64,000 bases of DNA from GCA-2401155 sp045047085 (GTDB lineage Bacteria > Pseudomonadota > Alphaproteobacteria > Rhizobiales > Rhizobiaceae), in NCBI GenBank assembly GCA_045047085.1, contig JASFYT010000026.1:12516-76515 (forward strand). The letters are read 5' to 3'. The notes under the pieces were generated by a model that had not been told where the DNA came from, ran no database searches, and worked only from the letters and a program-made list of their open reading frames with translations. This document shows positions 18,192 to 26,956 of this stretch, piece by piece (positions within the stretch are counted from its first letter, which is position 1; every line of letters starts with the position of its first letter). A program made the position numbers and the translations under genes.

Positions 18192-19120
18192 GTGAATTAA
18201 ATACAAGCCCTGAGACCAAAGAGAGCCTGCACAACTGGTTGATAAGTGATGCACCCACATCGCGCAGGCAGGCCAAACTATCATCCTACTATCGTGCGTG
18301 GTTGGCGTTAAAAGCCAATCCAATGGCGATGTTTGGTTTGGCAATATTGGTGATACTATTATTCATCGCGACTTTTGCATCATGGTTGGCTCCTGCTGAC
18401 CCATTTGCTCAGGATTTGGCTGCTCGCCTTTTACCGCCGGGTGAGGGTGGATTTATTTTTGGTTCGGATTCCCTTGGTCGAGATATACTGAGCAGGTTGA
18501 TGTATGGCGCACGCATAACGCTTTACATCGTTGCGTTAGTGGCATTGATGGCACCGATTGTTGGACTTTTCGTGGGAACAGCGGCAGGTTATCTCGGCGG
18601 CTGGGTTGATGTTGTATTAATGCGTATCACTGATATTTTTCTGGCTTTTCCTCGTTTGGTTCTGGCCCTTGCTTTTGTTTCTGCTCTTGGAGCAGGCATC
18701 GAAAACGCGGTGCTGGCAATTGTGCTCACCGCATGGCCACCTTATGCAAGGATTGCACGGGCTGAGACACTAACCATCCGCAATGCTGATTTCATTCATG
18801 CGATCAAGTTGCAGGGTGCGGGTGCGATGCGTATTATCACGCGTCATATCTGGCCTTTATGCATCTCGTCGCTGGTTATTCGGGTGACGCTTGATATGGC
18901 AGGGATTATTCTGACAGCTGCTGGTCTTGGTTTCCTTGGCCTTGGTGCTCAGCCACCGTCGCCTGAATGGGGTGCAATGATTTCAGCGGGACGCAAATTT
19001 ATTTTGGATCATTGGTGGGTGGTGACCATGCCTGGACTGGCAATTTTTACCGTATCCCTTGCTTTCAATCTGCTGGGCGATGGCCTTCGTGATGTGCTTG
19101 ATCCAAAGAAGAACAAATAG
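18188..19120 (+). CDS. Peptide-type ABC transporter permease (DppC-like)
   Basis: A 310-residue permease. The N-terminal OppC_N-type segment is present (RAWLALKANPMAMFGLAILV), followed by DPFAQDLAARLLPP and FGSDSLGRDILSRLMYGARI, a hallmark of the DppC/OppC family. The EAA loop reads IKLQGAGAMRIITRHIWPLC and the C-terminal GLGFLGLGAQPPSPEWGAMI is family-typical. The start overlaps the previous stop (ATGA) and the stop abuts the ATPase gene, indicating one tightly coupled operon. Confidence 0.94.
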   Translation: MSELNTSPETKESLHNWLISDAPTSRRQAKLSSYYRAWLALKANPMAMFGLAILVILLFIATFASWLAPADPFAQDLAARLLPPGEGGFIFGSDSLGRDILSRLMYGARITLYIVALVALMAPIVGLFVGTAAGYLGGWVDVVLMRITDIFLAFPRLVLALAFVSALGAGIENAVLAIVLTAWPPYARIARAETLTIRNADFIHAIKLQGAGAMRIITRHIWPLCISSLVIRVTLDMAGIILTAAGLGFLGLGAQPPSPEWGAMISAGRKFILDHWWVVTMPGLAIFTVSLAFNLLGDGLRDVLDPKKNK

Positions 19121-19993
19121 ATGACCAATCTGCTCGAAGTTAAAAATCTTAGTGTGAACTTTGCCACCCGTACGGGCGTTGTGGAGGCGGTGCGTAATAT
19201 TTCATTCTCGTTAGGCAAAGAGCGTCTTGGTATCGTGGGCGAATCTGGTTCCGGTAAATCGATGACTGGCAGGGCCATATTACGTTTGATTAAGAAGCCA
19301 GGAATTCTCACTGCTGACTATATCAAGCTTGAGGGGCAGGATCTGCTCAAGCTATCGGAAAAGGAAATGCGTAGCGTTCGTGGTCACCGGATTTCCATGG
19401 TGATGCAGGATCCAAAATTTTCGCTTAACCCGGTTATGCGCATTGGCGATCAAATATGTGAAGCCTATCAATTGCATGCCAAAGTTAGCCGCAAGGAAGC
19501 GGTTAAGAAAACGATTGAGATGCTGGAGGCAGTGTTGATCCGTGATCCGGAGCGCGTGTTCAAAGCCTATCCCCATGAAATGTCCGGTGGTATGGGGCAG
19601 CGCATCATGATTGCCATGATGCTCATTCCTGATCCGCAAATCCTGATTGCCGATGAACCCACTTCAGCGCTTGATGTGACGGTGCAGAAAGAAGTGCTGG
19701 AGATCATGGACAAGCTGGTGCGCGAGCGTGGCATGGGGCTAATTTTTATTAGCCATGACCTAAATGTGGTTTCTGCTTTTTGTGACCGTGTTTTGATCAT
19801 GTATGCCGGGCGGATTGTTGAAACCTGCCGGGCAGATAAGCTCAGCGAAGCAAAGCATCCCTATACACGGGGCTTACTGAAATCGATGCCGCAGCTTGAG
19901 CGCCGGGTCGACCGGCTGGAAATTTTGCAACGCGAAGAAGCGTGGCGTACTGCGCCAAGCGTCAATGCTATAATCGATGCGGAGCGTGCATGA
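19121..19993 (+). CDS. Peptide-type ABC transporter ATP-binding protein (DppD-like)
   Basis: A 290-residue ATPase that begins at the base after the DppC-like stop. Walker A is GESGSGKSM (residues ~44-52), with Met in place of the usual Thr after GKS; the signature is MSGGMGQRIM and Walker B is ILIADEPTSALDVT. The oligopeptide-transporter C-terminal region is short: HPYTRGLLKSMPQLERR followed by about 27 residues, without the usual Cys-rich extension. Its neighbour at 19990 is the partner ATPase, so the pump is a DppD/DppF heterodimer. Confidence 0.92.
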   Translation: MTNLLEVKNLSVNFATRTGVVEAVRNISFSLGKERLGIVGESGSGKSMTGRAILRLIKKPGILTADYIKLEGQDLLKLSEKEMRSVRGHRISMVMQDPKFSLNPVMRIGDQICEAYQLHAKVSRKEAVKKTIEMLEAVLIRDPERVFKAYPHEMSGGMGQRIMIAMMLIPDPQILIADEPTSALDVTVQKEVLEIMDKLVRERGMGLIFISHDLNVVSAFCDRVLIMYAGRIVETCRADKLSEAKHPYTRGLLKSMPQLERRVDRLEILQREEAWRTAPSVNAIIDAERA

Positions 19994-20742
19994 TGACAAA
20001 TGGGACGGGGATTGAACTTGAGAATGTCAGCGTTTGGTTTGGTGAGGCTGAGACGCGTGTTGATGCGGTGATTGATGCATCTTTTTGCGTAAAAAAGGGT
20101 GGGAGTTTTGGGCTGGTGGGAGAATCCGGTTCGGGTAAATCTACCGTATTGCGTGCAATCACCGGGTTAGCGCCGAATTGGTCCGGTAAGATTTCGGTTC
20201 TTGATATGGATTTAGGTGAGACACGAACCAGCAGTTTTTATTCAAATGTACAAATGGTGTTTCAGGATCCCTATGCCTCGCTGCACCCCCGCCAGACAAT
20301 TGATCATGTTTTATCCGAAGCGCTTTATCTGCACGAATTTTCAGATCCGGACAATCGAATTTTGAAAGTGCTTGATGACGTAGGGTTGAGCCAGAGTTTT
20401 CGTTTTCGCTACCCGCATCAACTTTCCGGCGGACAGCGTCAGCGTGTGGCGATTGCACGGGCGCTTGTGATTGAACCCAAGATACTGTTGTTGGATGAAC
20501 CTACTTCCGCGCTTGATGTCTCTGTGCAGGCTGAGATACTAAATCTATTGACGGATCTTCAGGCCGAGCTTTCTCTTACCTATCTCATGGTTTCTCATGA
20601 TTTGGCGGTGGTGGGACACATGTGCAGCGAAGTTGCTGTTATGAATCAGGGCGAAATTGTAGAGTTGCTGGATGTTAGCGACATGCGCGCCCAGAAGGCT
20701 AAACACCCTTACACACAGCAACTTTTAGAGGCAAGCGTCTAG
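19990..20742 (+). CDS. Peptide-type ABC transporter ATP-binding protein (DppF-like)
   Basis: A 250-residue ATPase. Walker A is GESGSGKST, the signature is LSGGQRQRVA and Walker B is ILLLDEPTSALDVS; VQMVFQDPYASLHPRQTI is the oligopeptide-family Q-loop. The C-terminus ends shortly after KHPYTQQLLEASV, so it lacks the accessory tail of many DppF proteins and is shorter than the usual ~320 residues. I place the start at ATG 19990, overlapping the DppD-like stop as ATGA; an upstream in-frame ATG at 19942 would lie inside the previous gene. Last gene of the transporter operon. Confidence 0.92.
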   Translation: MMTNGTGIELENVSVWFGEAETRVDAVIDASFCVKKGGSFGLVGESGSGKSTVLRAITGLAPNWSGKISVLDMDLGETRTSSFYSNVQMVFQDPYASLHPRQTIDHVLSEALYLHEFSDPDNRILKVLDDVGLSQSFRFRYPHQLSGGQRQRVAIARALVIEPKILLLDEPTSALDVSVQAEILNLLTDLQAELSLTYLMVSHDLAVVGHMCSEVAVMNQGEIVELLDVSDMRAQKAKHPYTQQLLEASV

Positions 20743-20979
20743 CTGCAATGTGTAGTTTGAGTTGGTGAAATATATATATTATCAATACTCGTTTACTTCA
20801 TGTTAACTATGGCTATCTTATAGTAAATTTAGTTAACAGAAGGCCCAACACTTTCCGCATGACGCGTGTTGACGTAACGGTACGTTCCGAATGTTCCATT
20901 CCCACATATCGCACTACATACCTGATTTTGCCCGGTGATTGCGGGTATTCTTGCCGGTAATGGTGCGTAGGAAAACATC

Positions 20980-21561
20980 ATGAAACCCATTTCCGTGCTG
21001 CTATCGGCTGCCACGATATTTGCTGCAGCAACGTCAACTACAATTGCTGATGATGGCGAATATCTTCCTGCTTTGAAGCAGTTGGCGATTGGTCAGATAT
21101 ATAAAATCGCTCAAAACGATTTGTTGATTGATGCAATAGCTGAACACAACAAAAAATCAAAATCATATAAACAGACTAAAATCGACACTCTGGATCGCCA
21201 ATGGCGAGAAGAGATTGCGATAGGCGATCAACCTTTAATCCAATCTATTTTATCCTCGAAAGCCTCTCGTTTTTTGAAGAAAGTTCAAAGAGACAGCGAT
21301 GGTTTGTTTACCGAGATTTTTATCATGGATAAAAAAGGGATCAATGTTGCTCAAAGTGCGGTCACATCAGATTACTGGCAGGGTGATGAAGAGCATTGGA
21401 TGAAATCCTATCAGGCCGGAGCTAATTCCGTCTTCATTGGCCGCATCAATATGGATGAATCAACGCAACTTCTCCAAAGCCACATCGCCATTCCTATTGT
21501 GGATAATTGGGGCAAACCAATAGGTGCCATTACCTTCGGCGTTGATGTGCAGATGCTGTAG
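20980..21561 (+). CDS. Secreted single Cache/PDC-type sensor domain protein
   Basis: A 193-residue periplasmic protein with a signal peptide (MKPISVLLSAATIFAAATST, mature start near DDGEYL). The rest is one sensor-like domain: a long N-terminal helix (LKQLAIGQIYKIAQNDLLIDAIAEHN in part), then the beta core with FIMDKKGINVAQSAVTSDYW and HIAIPIVDNWGKPIGAITFG, which is the PDC/Cache pattern seen in chemoreceptor ectodomains. It has no membrane anchor beyond the signal peptide and no output domain. It lies 66 bases upstream of a chemoreceptor gene on the same strand, so it may be a soluble co-sensor. Ligand unknown. Confidence 0.75.
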   Translation: MKPISVLLSAATIFAAATSTTIADDGEYLPALKQLAIGQIYKIAQNDLLIDAIAEHNKKSKSYKQTKIDTLDRQWREEIAIGDQPLIQSILSSKASRFLKKVQRDSDGLFTEIFIMDKKGINVAQSAVTSDYWQGDEEHWMKSYQAGANSVFIGRINMDESTQLLQSHIAIPIVDNWGKPIGAITFGVDVQML

Positions 21562-21627
21562 CCAACAATAAATCAAAATTTCCCACGCCATTCTGATGGC
21601 AGTTACAAATTTATCGGACCCACACAA

Positions 21628-23472
21628 ATGAAATGTTCAATCATATTTAAACTCATGTCACTCGTGATATTGGCAGTCAGTTTGATCTCCGTTTCCATCA
21701 TTGCAATCGGCTCGTACTCCTCTGTGGAGAACATGAAATTCGCCAGCCTCAAGGCTGATGAAAAGGTCGCTCAGCTTTTGACCAAACAGTTTGCTGGCAA
21801 TATTTATTTCAAACGTATTGAAGGCATGGAACAATCTTTCAAAGAATTTTCTGAAGACTCAAACGTTAGCTTTGCTTATGGCGCAGCGGTTAGATTGAAT
21901 GGTGAAACTATTGCGGAAAATTCAAAGTTTGACTATTTACCAAAATTGGCAAACGATTTAGGGCGGGAGGCAATCATTTCCGATGAGAAATTTCTTACTC
22001 TGCAAATCGATTCAATTAATTTAATTGCTGTACCCGCAGTCTTTGGTAAAAATGAAAGAATTGTTGGTGCTCTTGTGATTGGCTGGGACCACACGTCCAA
22101 TACTGAGGTGGCCATAAACAGCGCTATGGAAACTGCTATGTTTACCATGGGAATTGCGTTGGTTTTACTTTTGGTGCTTTCCTTATTGTTAAAAATTATC
22201 GTCTCCAATCCAATTTTGAAACTTACTACAACTGTGGGAGATGTTACTAAACATGCTATCGCTGGTGATCTGTCCAAACGTGTTCCGGAAGATTTTTCTG
22301 ATACTGGTTTGATACAGGTGGCAACGTCGGTTAATCAGTTGGTTGAAACTGTGGATACGGGAATCAAACAAACCGGGGAAGTTCTTTCCGCCATGGCTGA
22401 GGCAGATTTGACCCGCCGCGTAGAAGGTGATTTTCAAGGGTCATTTTCGAGGCTTAAAGATGATACCAATAGTGTCGCAGATCATTTTTCAGACATCATT
22501 GGAAAATTACGCCACACATCAACTCTGTTGAGGTCTGCATCTGGTGGTATTCGGGATTCTTCAGAACAGCTTTCCAGTCGGACTGAAATGCAGGCGGCAT
22601 CTGTTGAAGAAACCGCTTCGGCGATGGAGGAAATTACTTCCACGGTGAAAACTTCAGCACTGAATGCTGAAGAAGCGGGCAATGTAGTTGAAAAAACTAT
22701 CGCCAGTGCCGAGCGCTCTGGCGAGGTTGTTGGACATGCGGTGGAAGCGATGAGCTTGATTGAGAAATCTTCTATGGAAATTGAAAAAATCATTGGCGTG
22801 ATTGATGAAATTTCGTTTCAAACCAATCTGCTGGCTCTTAACGCAGGTGTTGAGGCGGCGCGTGCCGGGGATGCAGGCCGTGGGTTTGCAGTGGTTGCAC
22901 AGGAGGTTCGTGAACTTGCCCAACGCTCAACCAATGCAGCAAAGGAAATTAAGGGCCTAATTACGACCTCGGGCGAACAGGTGAAGGAAGGCGTGAGGTT
23001 GGTCAATGAGACCGGCGCGGCTCTTGAAACCATTGTTTGCGATGTGCAATTGGTTAGTGAACACGTGACCTCCATCGTTCACGCATCGCGTGAACAATCC
23101 TCAGGATTGCAGGAGATTAATGTGGCAATCAACGACATTGACGAACGCACTCAGAAAAATGTTTCGATGGTTGAGAATACAAATATGGCAAGCCGCGTAC
23201 TTTCTCAAGAGGTGACCAATATCAATAATATGCTAAATGTATTTGAAGTTACGGGTAGCAATAAAATGGAAGATCATCAGGATGATCTGATTGTTGATGA
23301 AGAGACACTCAACGCCGAGGTGTTTGAAGTACCTCCGCAAAAAATTAAAGAAGCTCCATTGAATGTACGGAAAGTAACCGAAGCTTCTCCAGTGCATAAA
23401 CTTACCGAAAAAGTAACACGGGCATTTGATGGCAATGCAGCCGTTGATGAAGGCGCTTGGGAGCACTTCTAA
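21628..23472 (+). CDS. Methyl-accepting chemotaxis protein
   Basis: A 614-residue inner-membrane chemoreceptor. TM1 is at residues ~8-28 (LVILAVSLISVSIIAIG), the periplasmic sensor covers ~30-170, TM2 is ~172-190 (FTMGIALVLLLVLSLLL), a HAMP region follows (~190-245), and the signalling hairpin tip is EISFQTNLLALNAGVEAARA. The C-terminus ends AWEHF, which fits the xWxxF pentapeptide that tethers CheR/CheB in high-abundance receptors such as Tar (NWETF). The linker before it (residues ~540-605) is acidic and probably flexible. The upstream secreted Cache-like protein may cooperate in sensing. No che genes lie in the window. Confidence 0.95.
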   Translation: MKCSIIFKLMSLVILAVSLISVSIIAIGSYSSVENMKFASLKADEKVAQLLTKQFAGNIYFKRIEGMEQSFKEFSEDSNVSFAYGAAVRLNGETIAENSKFDYLPKLANDLGREAIISDEKFLTLQIDSINLIAVPAVFGKNERIVGALVIGWDHTSNTEVAINSAMETAMFTMGIALVLLLVLSLLLKIIVSNPILKLTTTVGDVTKHAIAGDLSKRVPEDFSDTGLIQVATSVNQLVETVDTGIKQTGEVLSAMAEADLTRRVEGDFQGSFSRLKDDTNSVADHFSDIIGKLRHTSTLLRSASGGIRDSSEQLSSRTEMQAASVEETASAMEEITSTVKTSALNAEEAGNVVEKTIASAERSGEVVGHAVEAMSLIEKSSMEIEKIIGVIDEISFQTNLLALNAGVEAARAGDAGRGFAVVAQEVRELAQRSTNAAKEIKGLITTSGEQVKEGVRLVNETGAALETIVCDVQLVSEHVTSIVHASREQSSGLQEINVAINDIDERTQKNVSMVENTNMASRVLSQEVTNINNMLNVFEVTGSNKMEDHQDDLIVDEETLNAEVFEVPPQKIKEAPLNVRKVTEASPVHKLTEKVTRAFDGNAAVDEGAWEHF

Positions 23473-23639
23473 TATGCTCGGCCTTAAGACCGTTGATGCC
23501 TCGCCAAGGTAGGAATTGAACTGGTGTCAGTGTGGTCAGTTTTTTCTTGAACTGAAATTCATTTGCGGCCTATCTATATGCATAGATTTAGATAGCAAAG
23601 AATTGAATGTAAAATGATGATCATTTCAGAGCAAGTCTT

Positions 23640-24833
23640 ATGAATGGTCCTTTTGATGGCATTCGGATTATTGATCTGACGTCAATGATTTCCGGCCCGT
23701 CCACGACAATGATACTGGCTGATCAGGGTGCGGATGTCATCAAGGTTGAAAATCCTAAAGGCGGTGATCATACGCGCGGCGTTTCCACCAGCCGGAACGG
23801 CTATTCCGCATCCTTCGTCAATAACAACCGAAACAAGCGCTCTGTAACTTTGAACTTGAAAGACCAGCGCGGCGTGGAGGCATTATTGAAGTTGGTGCAG
23901 GGCGGGGATGTTTTTATTCAAAACTTCAGGCCCGGTGTTGCTGAGCGTATCGGCGTTGGCGAAGATGCTATTCGAGCGGTTGCGCCTTCCATTATCTATG
24001 TATCGATTAGTGGATTTGGTGAGAGCGGACCCTATGCGCAAAAGCCAGTCTATGACCCTTTGGTGCAGGCGCTTTCCGGGCTTACTACTGTTCAGGCGGG
24101 ATCGGACGAGCAGCGACCCCGGCTGGTACGAACAATTCTGCCTGACAAACTGACCGGATATGCTGCTTCGCAGGCTATAAGTGCAGCGCTGTTTCACCGC
24201 GAACGCACGGGCGAGGGCCAGCACATCCGGCTTTCGATGCTTGATACGCTGGTTTCGTTCCTGTGGGGTTCTGATATGGGCGGGCATACGTTTGTCGGTG
24301 ACGAGCTGCAGCACGAATCTGCTCAAAGTTTTATCGATCTGATTTATGAAACGAGCGATGGTTATATTTCTGTTGCGGTGCAATCGAATAAGGAATGGGC
24401 GGGGATTTGCCGGGCCTTTAATAAGCCCGAATGGCAAAGTGATGTGCGTTTTGCAACGGCTGCTTTGCGTGGCGAGAATATCGACGAGCGGCTGCAACTC
24501 ACTCAAGAAGTGTTGAAAACGCGAACAACTGCAGTCTGGCTTGAACGGCTTGAAGTGGACGATGTGCCGTGTGCTCCGGTGCTTACCCGCAGTGAAGTTA
24601 TTCGCCATCCCCAGATCATTGCCAATGAAACCATCATTGAGCGCGATCATCCGATAGCCGGCAAATTACGCCAAACCCAACCTGCGCCACGGTTTTCCAA
24701 AACACCCACATCATATCGTAATTCAGCGCCCGGACTTGGTGAACAGAGTGTCGAGATATTGACTGAGGCGGGGTTAAGTCAAGATGAAATTCAGGCATTA
24801 ATTGATGATGAAGTTGTTGCCCCGACAAAATGA
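23640..24833 (+). CDS. CaiB/BaiF family (class III) CoA-transferase
   Basis: A 397-residue cytoplasmic enzyme that moves CoA between carboxylic acids. The start MNGPFDGIRIIDLTSMISGP and the early block MILADQGADVIKVENPKGGD are typical of the family, as is RNKRSVTLNLKDQRGVEALLKL. The catalytic Asp is expected in IRLSMLDTLVSFLWG. The C-terminal SEVIRHPQIIAN and LGEQSVEILTEAGLSQDEI also match. The substrate cannot be inferred. Its stop overlaps the ATG of the next gene, suggesting co-transcription with the M15-like protein. Confidence 0.92.
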   Translation: MNGPFDGIRIIDLTSMISGPSTTMILADQGADVIKVENPKGGDHTRGVSTSRNGYSASFVNNNRNKRSVTLNLKDQRGVEALLKLVQGGDVFIQNFRPGVAERIGVGEDAIRAVAPSIIYVSISGFGESGPYAQKPVYDPLVQALSGLTTVQAGSDEQRPRLVRTILPDKLTGYAASQAISAALFHRERTGEGQHIRLSMLDTLVSFLWGSDMGGHTFVGDELQHESAQSFIDLIYETSDGYISVAVQSNKEWAGICRAFNKPEWQSDVRFATAALRGENIDERLQLTQEVLKTRTTAVWLERLEVDDVPCAPVLTRSEVIRHPQIIANETIIERDHPIAGKLRQTQPAPRFSKTPTSYRNSAPGLGEQSVEILTEAGLSQDEIQALIDDEVVAPTK

Positions 24834-25498
24834 TAATGGGAATTGGTATGGCAAAAATCAGGAGTGTTGCGGCACTCGAAAAATTGGGGCGGGTTCGTCT
24901 GTCACAGCATTTTTACATGCGCGATTTTCTCAATTCCGAGATTGGGAATTTTTATTCAATTCCCAATATTCCTGATGATCCAAATCTTGCAATTGCAGCA
25001 GGAGAAAAGCTTTGTCAGGAACTTCTCGATCCACTGTTTGAAACCTTTGGAAATGTCATCATCCGTTCGGCGTACCGATCGAAAGCGGTTAATCAATTCG
25101 GTAATGAAAACGAATTGAATTGTGCTTCAAACAAAGCAAATTATGCGGCTCATATTTGGGATATGCGTGATGTTGAAGGAAGAATGGGTGCGTGTTCGAG
25201 TATCATAATTCCGTGGTTTGCTGATCAATATGAAGCAGGACGTGATTGGCGGGATTTGGCCTGGTGGATACATGACCATCTGCCATATTCGAAAATGTAT
25301 TTCTTCCCGAAACGTGCAGCTTTTAATTTGAACTGGCGCGAGGAACCTGAACGCACAATATTATCCTATGTTGCACCCAAGGGCAAACTTTTGGCGGCAG
25401 GCGCTGAGCCGGATGAAACTTCAGAGCAGCGGACCGCCCGCTATGATGATTTTCCTTTATTGGGCGGGATGGTCTTTCCATGCAATAAGTTTAGATGA
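24830..25498 (+). CDS. Peptidase M15-like (D-Ala-D-Ala carboxypeptidase fold) protein
   Basis: A 222-residue protein with features of the M15/hedgehog-type fold: RLSQHFYMRDFLNSEIG near the N-terminus, the IIRSAYRSKAVN strand-loop and the AAHIWDMRD block that holds the His and Asp metal ligands in this superfamily. The last His is in WWIHDHLPYSKMYFFPK. There is no signal peptide, unlike wall-acting M15 enzymes, and the spacing is unlike VanX or Ply proteins, so the activity is unproven. The ATG at 24830 overlaps the upstream stop; an in-frame ATG at 24848 with GGGA six bases upstream is equally plausible. Confidence 0.6.
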   Translation: MIMGIGMAKIRSVAALEKLGRVRLSQHFYMRDFLNSEIGNFYSIPNIPDDPNLAIAAGEKLCQELLDPLFETFGNVIIRSAYRSKAVNQFGNENELNCASNKANYAAHIWDMRDVEGRMGACSSIIIPWFADQYEAGRDWRDLAWWIHDHLPYSKMYFFPKRAAFNLNWREEPERTILSYVAPKGKLLAAGAEPDETSEQRTARYDDFPLLGGMVFPCNKFR

Positions 25499-25621
25499 AT
25501 GAAATTGGTGTTTCGAAGGGCCGACGGCGACCGTTTCACGTATTCTGTTCTTTCTTTGGCCCTGTATCGGGGGGTTATATAATGATGATGAATCATACCC
25601 CAGTTCAAAAGGAATGTGTCC

Positions 25622-26392
25622 ATGAAGACCCTCGAAATGTTCGACCTCTCCGGGAAAACATGCCTTATCACGGGGTCTAGTCGGGGCATCGGTTTTGCGT
25701 TGGCTTTGGGGCTTGCGGGCGCGGGGGCTGAAATTATTTTGAATGGGCGTAATGCTGATGCGGTAACTTCGGCTGCGGAAAAAATTCGTGCCCAAGGTGG
25801 TAGGGTGCATGAATTGATATTTGATGTGGTGGACCACGCCGCCTGTAAAACTGCCATTGACAAATTTGAGGCAGAGACGGGGGCGATAGATATTCTGATC
25901 AACAATGCGGGGATGCAGCATCGCGGCGCCTTGGAAGAGTTTCCAGCCGACGTATTTGATCATTTAATGCGCACAAATGTGAATAGTGTTTTCAATGTTG
26001 GGCAGGCGGTTGCTGTCCACATGATTAAGCGGGGTAAGGGCAAAATCATCAATATCGGCTCGATCCAGACGGCGCTCGCACGGCCATCGATTGCGCCTTA
26101 CACCGCTTCAAAAGGGGCGGTAGGAAACCTAACTAAAGGTATGTCCACGGATTGGGCACCGAAAGGATTGCAGGTCAATGCAATTGCGCCGGGTTATTTC
26201 AAAACAGAACTCAATCAGGCATTGGTGGATGATGAAGAATTCTCCGCTTGGGTTGGAAAACGCACGCCCGCTGGCCGTTGGGGAGATGTGGAAGAATTAG
26301 TCGGTGCGGCTGTGTTTCTTTCATCAGATGCTTCCAGTTTTGTGAGCGGTATTACGCTGTTTGTGGATGGCGGTATGTCTTCTTGTGTCTAA
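25622..26392 (+). CDS. Short-chain dehydrogenase/reductase, gluconate 5-dehydrogenase-like
   Basis: A 256-residue classical SDR. The cofactor loop is TGSSRGIGFAL (residues ~16-26), with NNAG at ~92-95, catalytic Ser in NIGSIQT and the YTASK Tyr-Lys pair; the C-terminal LSSDASSFVSGITLFVDGGM is typical. The overall pattern (FDLSGKTCLITGSSRGIG, STDWAPKGLQVNAIAPGYF) is closest to gluconate 5-dehydrogenases (IdnO/Gno group), but fine substrate assignment from sequence is unsafe in this family. I use ATG 25622 with AGGA eight bases upstream; a GTG at 25616 is in frame. Confidence 0.88.
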   Translation: MKTLEMFDLSGKTCLITGSSRGIGFALALGLAGAGAEIILNGRNADAVTSAAEKIRAQGGRVHELIFDVVDHAACKTAIDKFEAETGAIDILINNAGMQHRGALEEFPADVFDHLMRTNVNSVFNVGQAVAVHMIKRGKGKIINIGSIQTALARPSIAPYTASKGAVGNLTKGMSTDWAPKGLQVNAIAPGYFKTELNQALVDDEEFSAWVGKRTPAGRWGDVEELVGAAVFLSSDASSFVSGITLFVDGGMSSCV

Positions 26393-26912
26393 TGTCTTGA
26401 TCCCAACTCTCACGACCAAAAGGCTCACTCTTCGTGCTCCTGAAGAATCGGATTTACCGACATTCGTTGAATTTTATGCCGATGGTGATGGTTCTTATTT
26501 CAGCGGTGGTCCTAAAACTGTTGATGAAGCGCGTGATGATCTTGCAACGAAGCGCGATCATTGGGTGGAGAAAGGATATGGCATTTGGGCCATTGAACGA
26601 CAATTGGACGGGAAAATGATTGGTGTTTGCGGATTTGCCTGGCCCGATGGCTGGCCACGCCGTGAGCTCACTTGGTGACCTCTTCCTTCAGGACAAGGTC
26701 AAGGATTTGCGACAGAAGCATCTCTGGCTGCGATTGAATATGCTTATCATGAATATAAATGGGAAGCAGTGGAAACCTATATGAAGGATGCGAATAAACC
26801 AGCTCGCCGTTTGGTTGAGCGCCTTGGTGCCAGAGTGATTGATCGTCTGGAGTTTCAAGACGGGTTTACTCGGAATATTTTTCTTTTTCCGAAGCTGGAC
26901 AAAAATGTGTAA
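26385..26912 (+). pseudogene. GNAT acetyltransferase disrupted by one in-frame TGA
   Basis: The frame from GTG 26385 (overlapping the SDR stop) encodes an RimJ/RimL-like GNAT protein: TKRLTLRAPEESDLPTF, then GKMIGVCGFAWPDGWPRREL and TW, followed by TGA at 26676-26678. The same frame then continues without a gap as PLPSGQGQGFATEASLAAIE, the acetyl-CoA-binding motif, through ANKPARRLVERLGARVIDRL to a TAA at 26910. GNAT relatives have W or a hydrophobic residue where the TGA occurs, so a single TGG-to-TGA change explains it. Neighbouring genes use TGA as a normal stop, so recoding is unlikely. Confidence 0.85.
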
Positions 26913-26956
26913 ACTATCTCAGGTAAATTTGGCCCTATTGCTGCCCATGATATACC

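Noticed and set aside
20743..20979. TATATATATTATC stretch as a possible attachment site or promoter
   Set aside because: AT-rich and promoter-like, but too unspecific to call.
23883..24650. 255-codon open frame antisense to the CoA-transferase gene
   Set aside because: It is opposite a well-conserved gene, has no recognisable domain and is a usual by-product of codon bias.
26676..26678. TGA read as tryptophan or selenocysteine in the GNAT gene
   Set aside because: Other genes in the window end in TGA, and there is no SECIS-like hairpin or reason for Sec in a GNAT enzyme.
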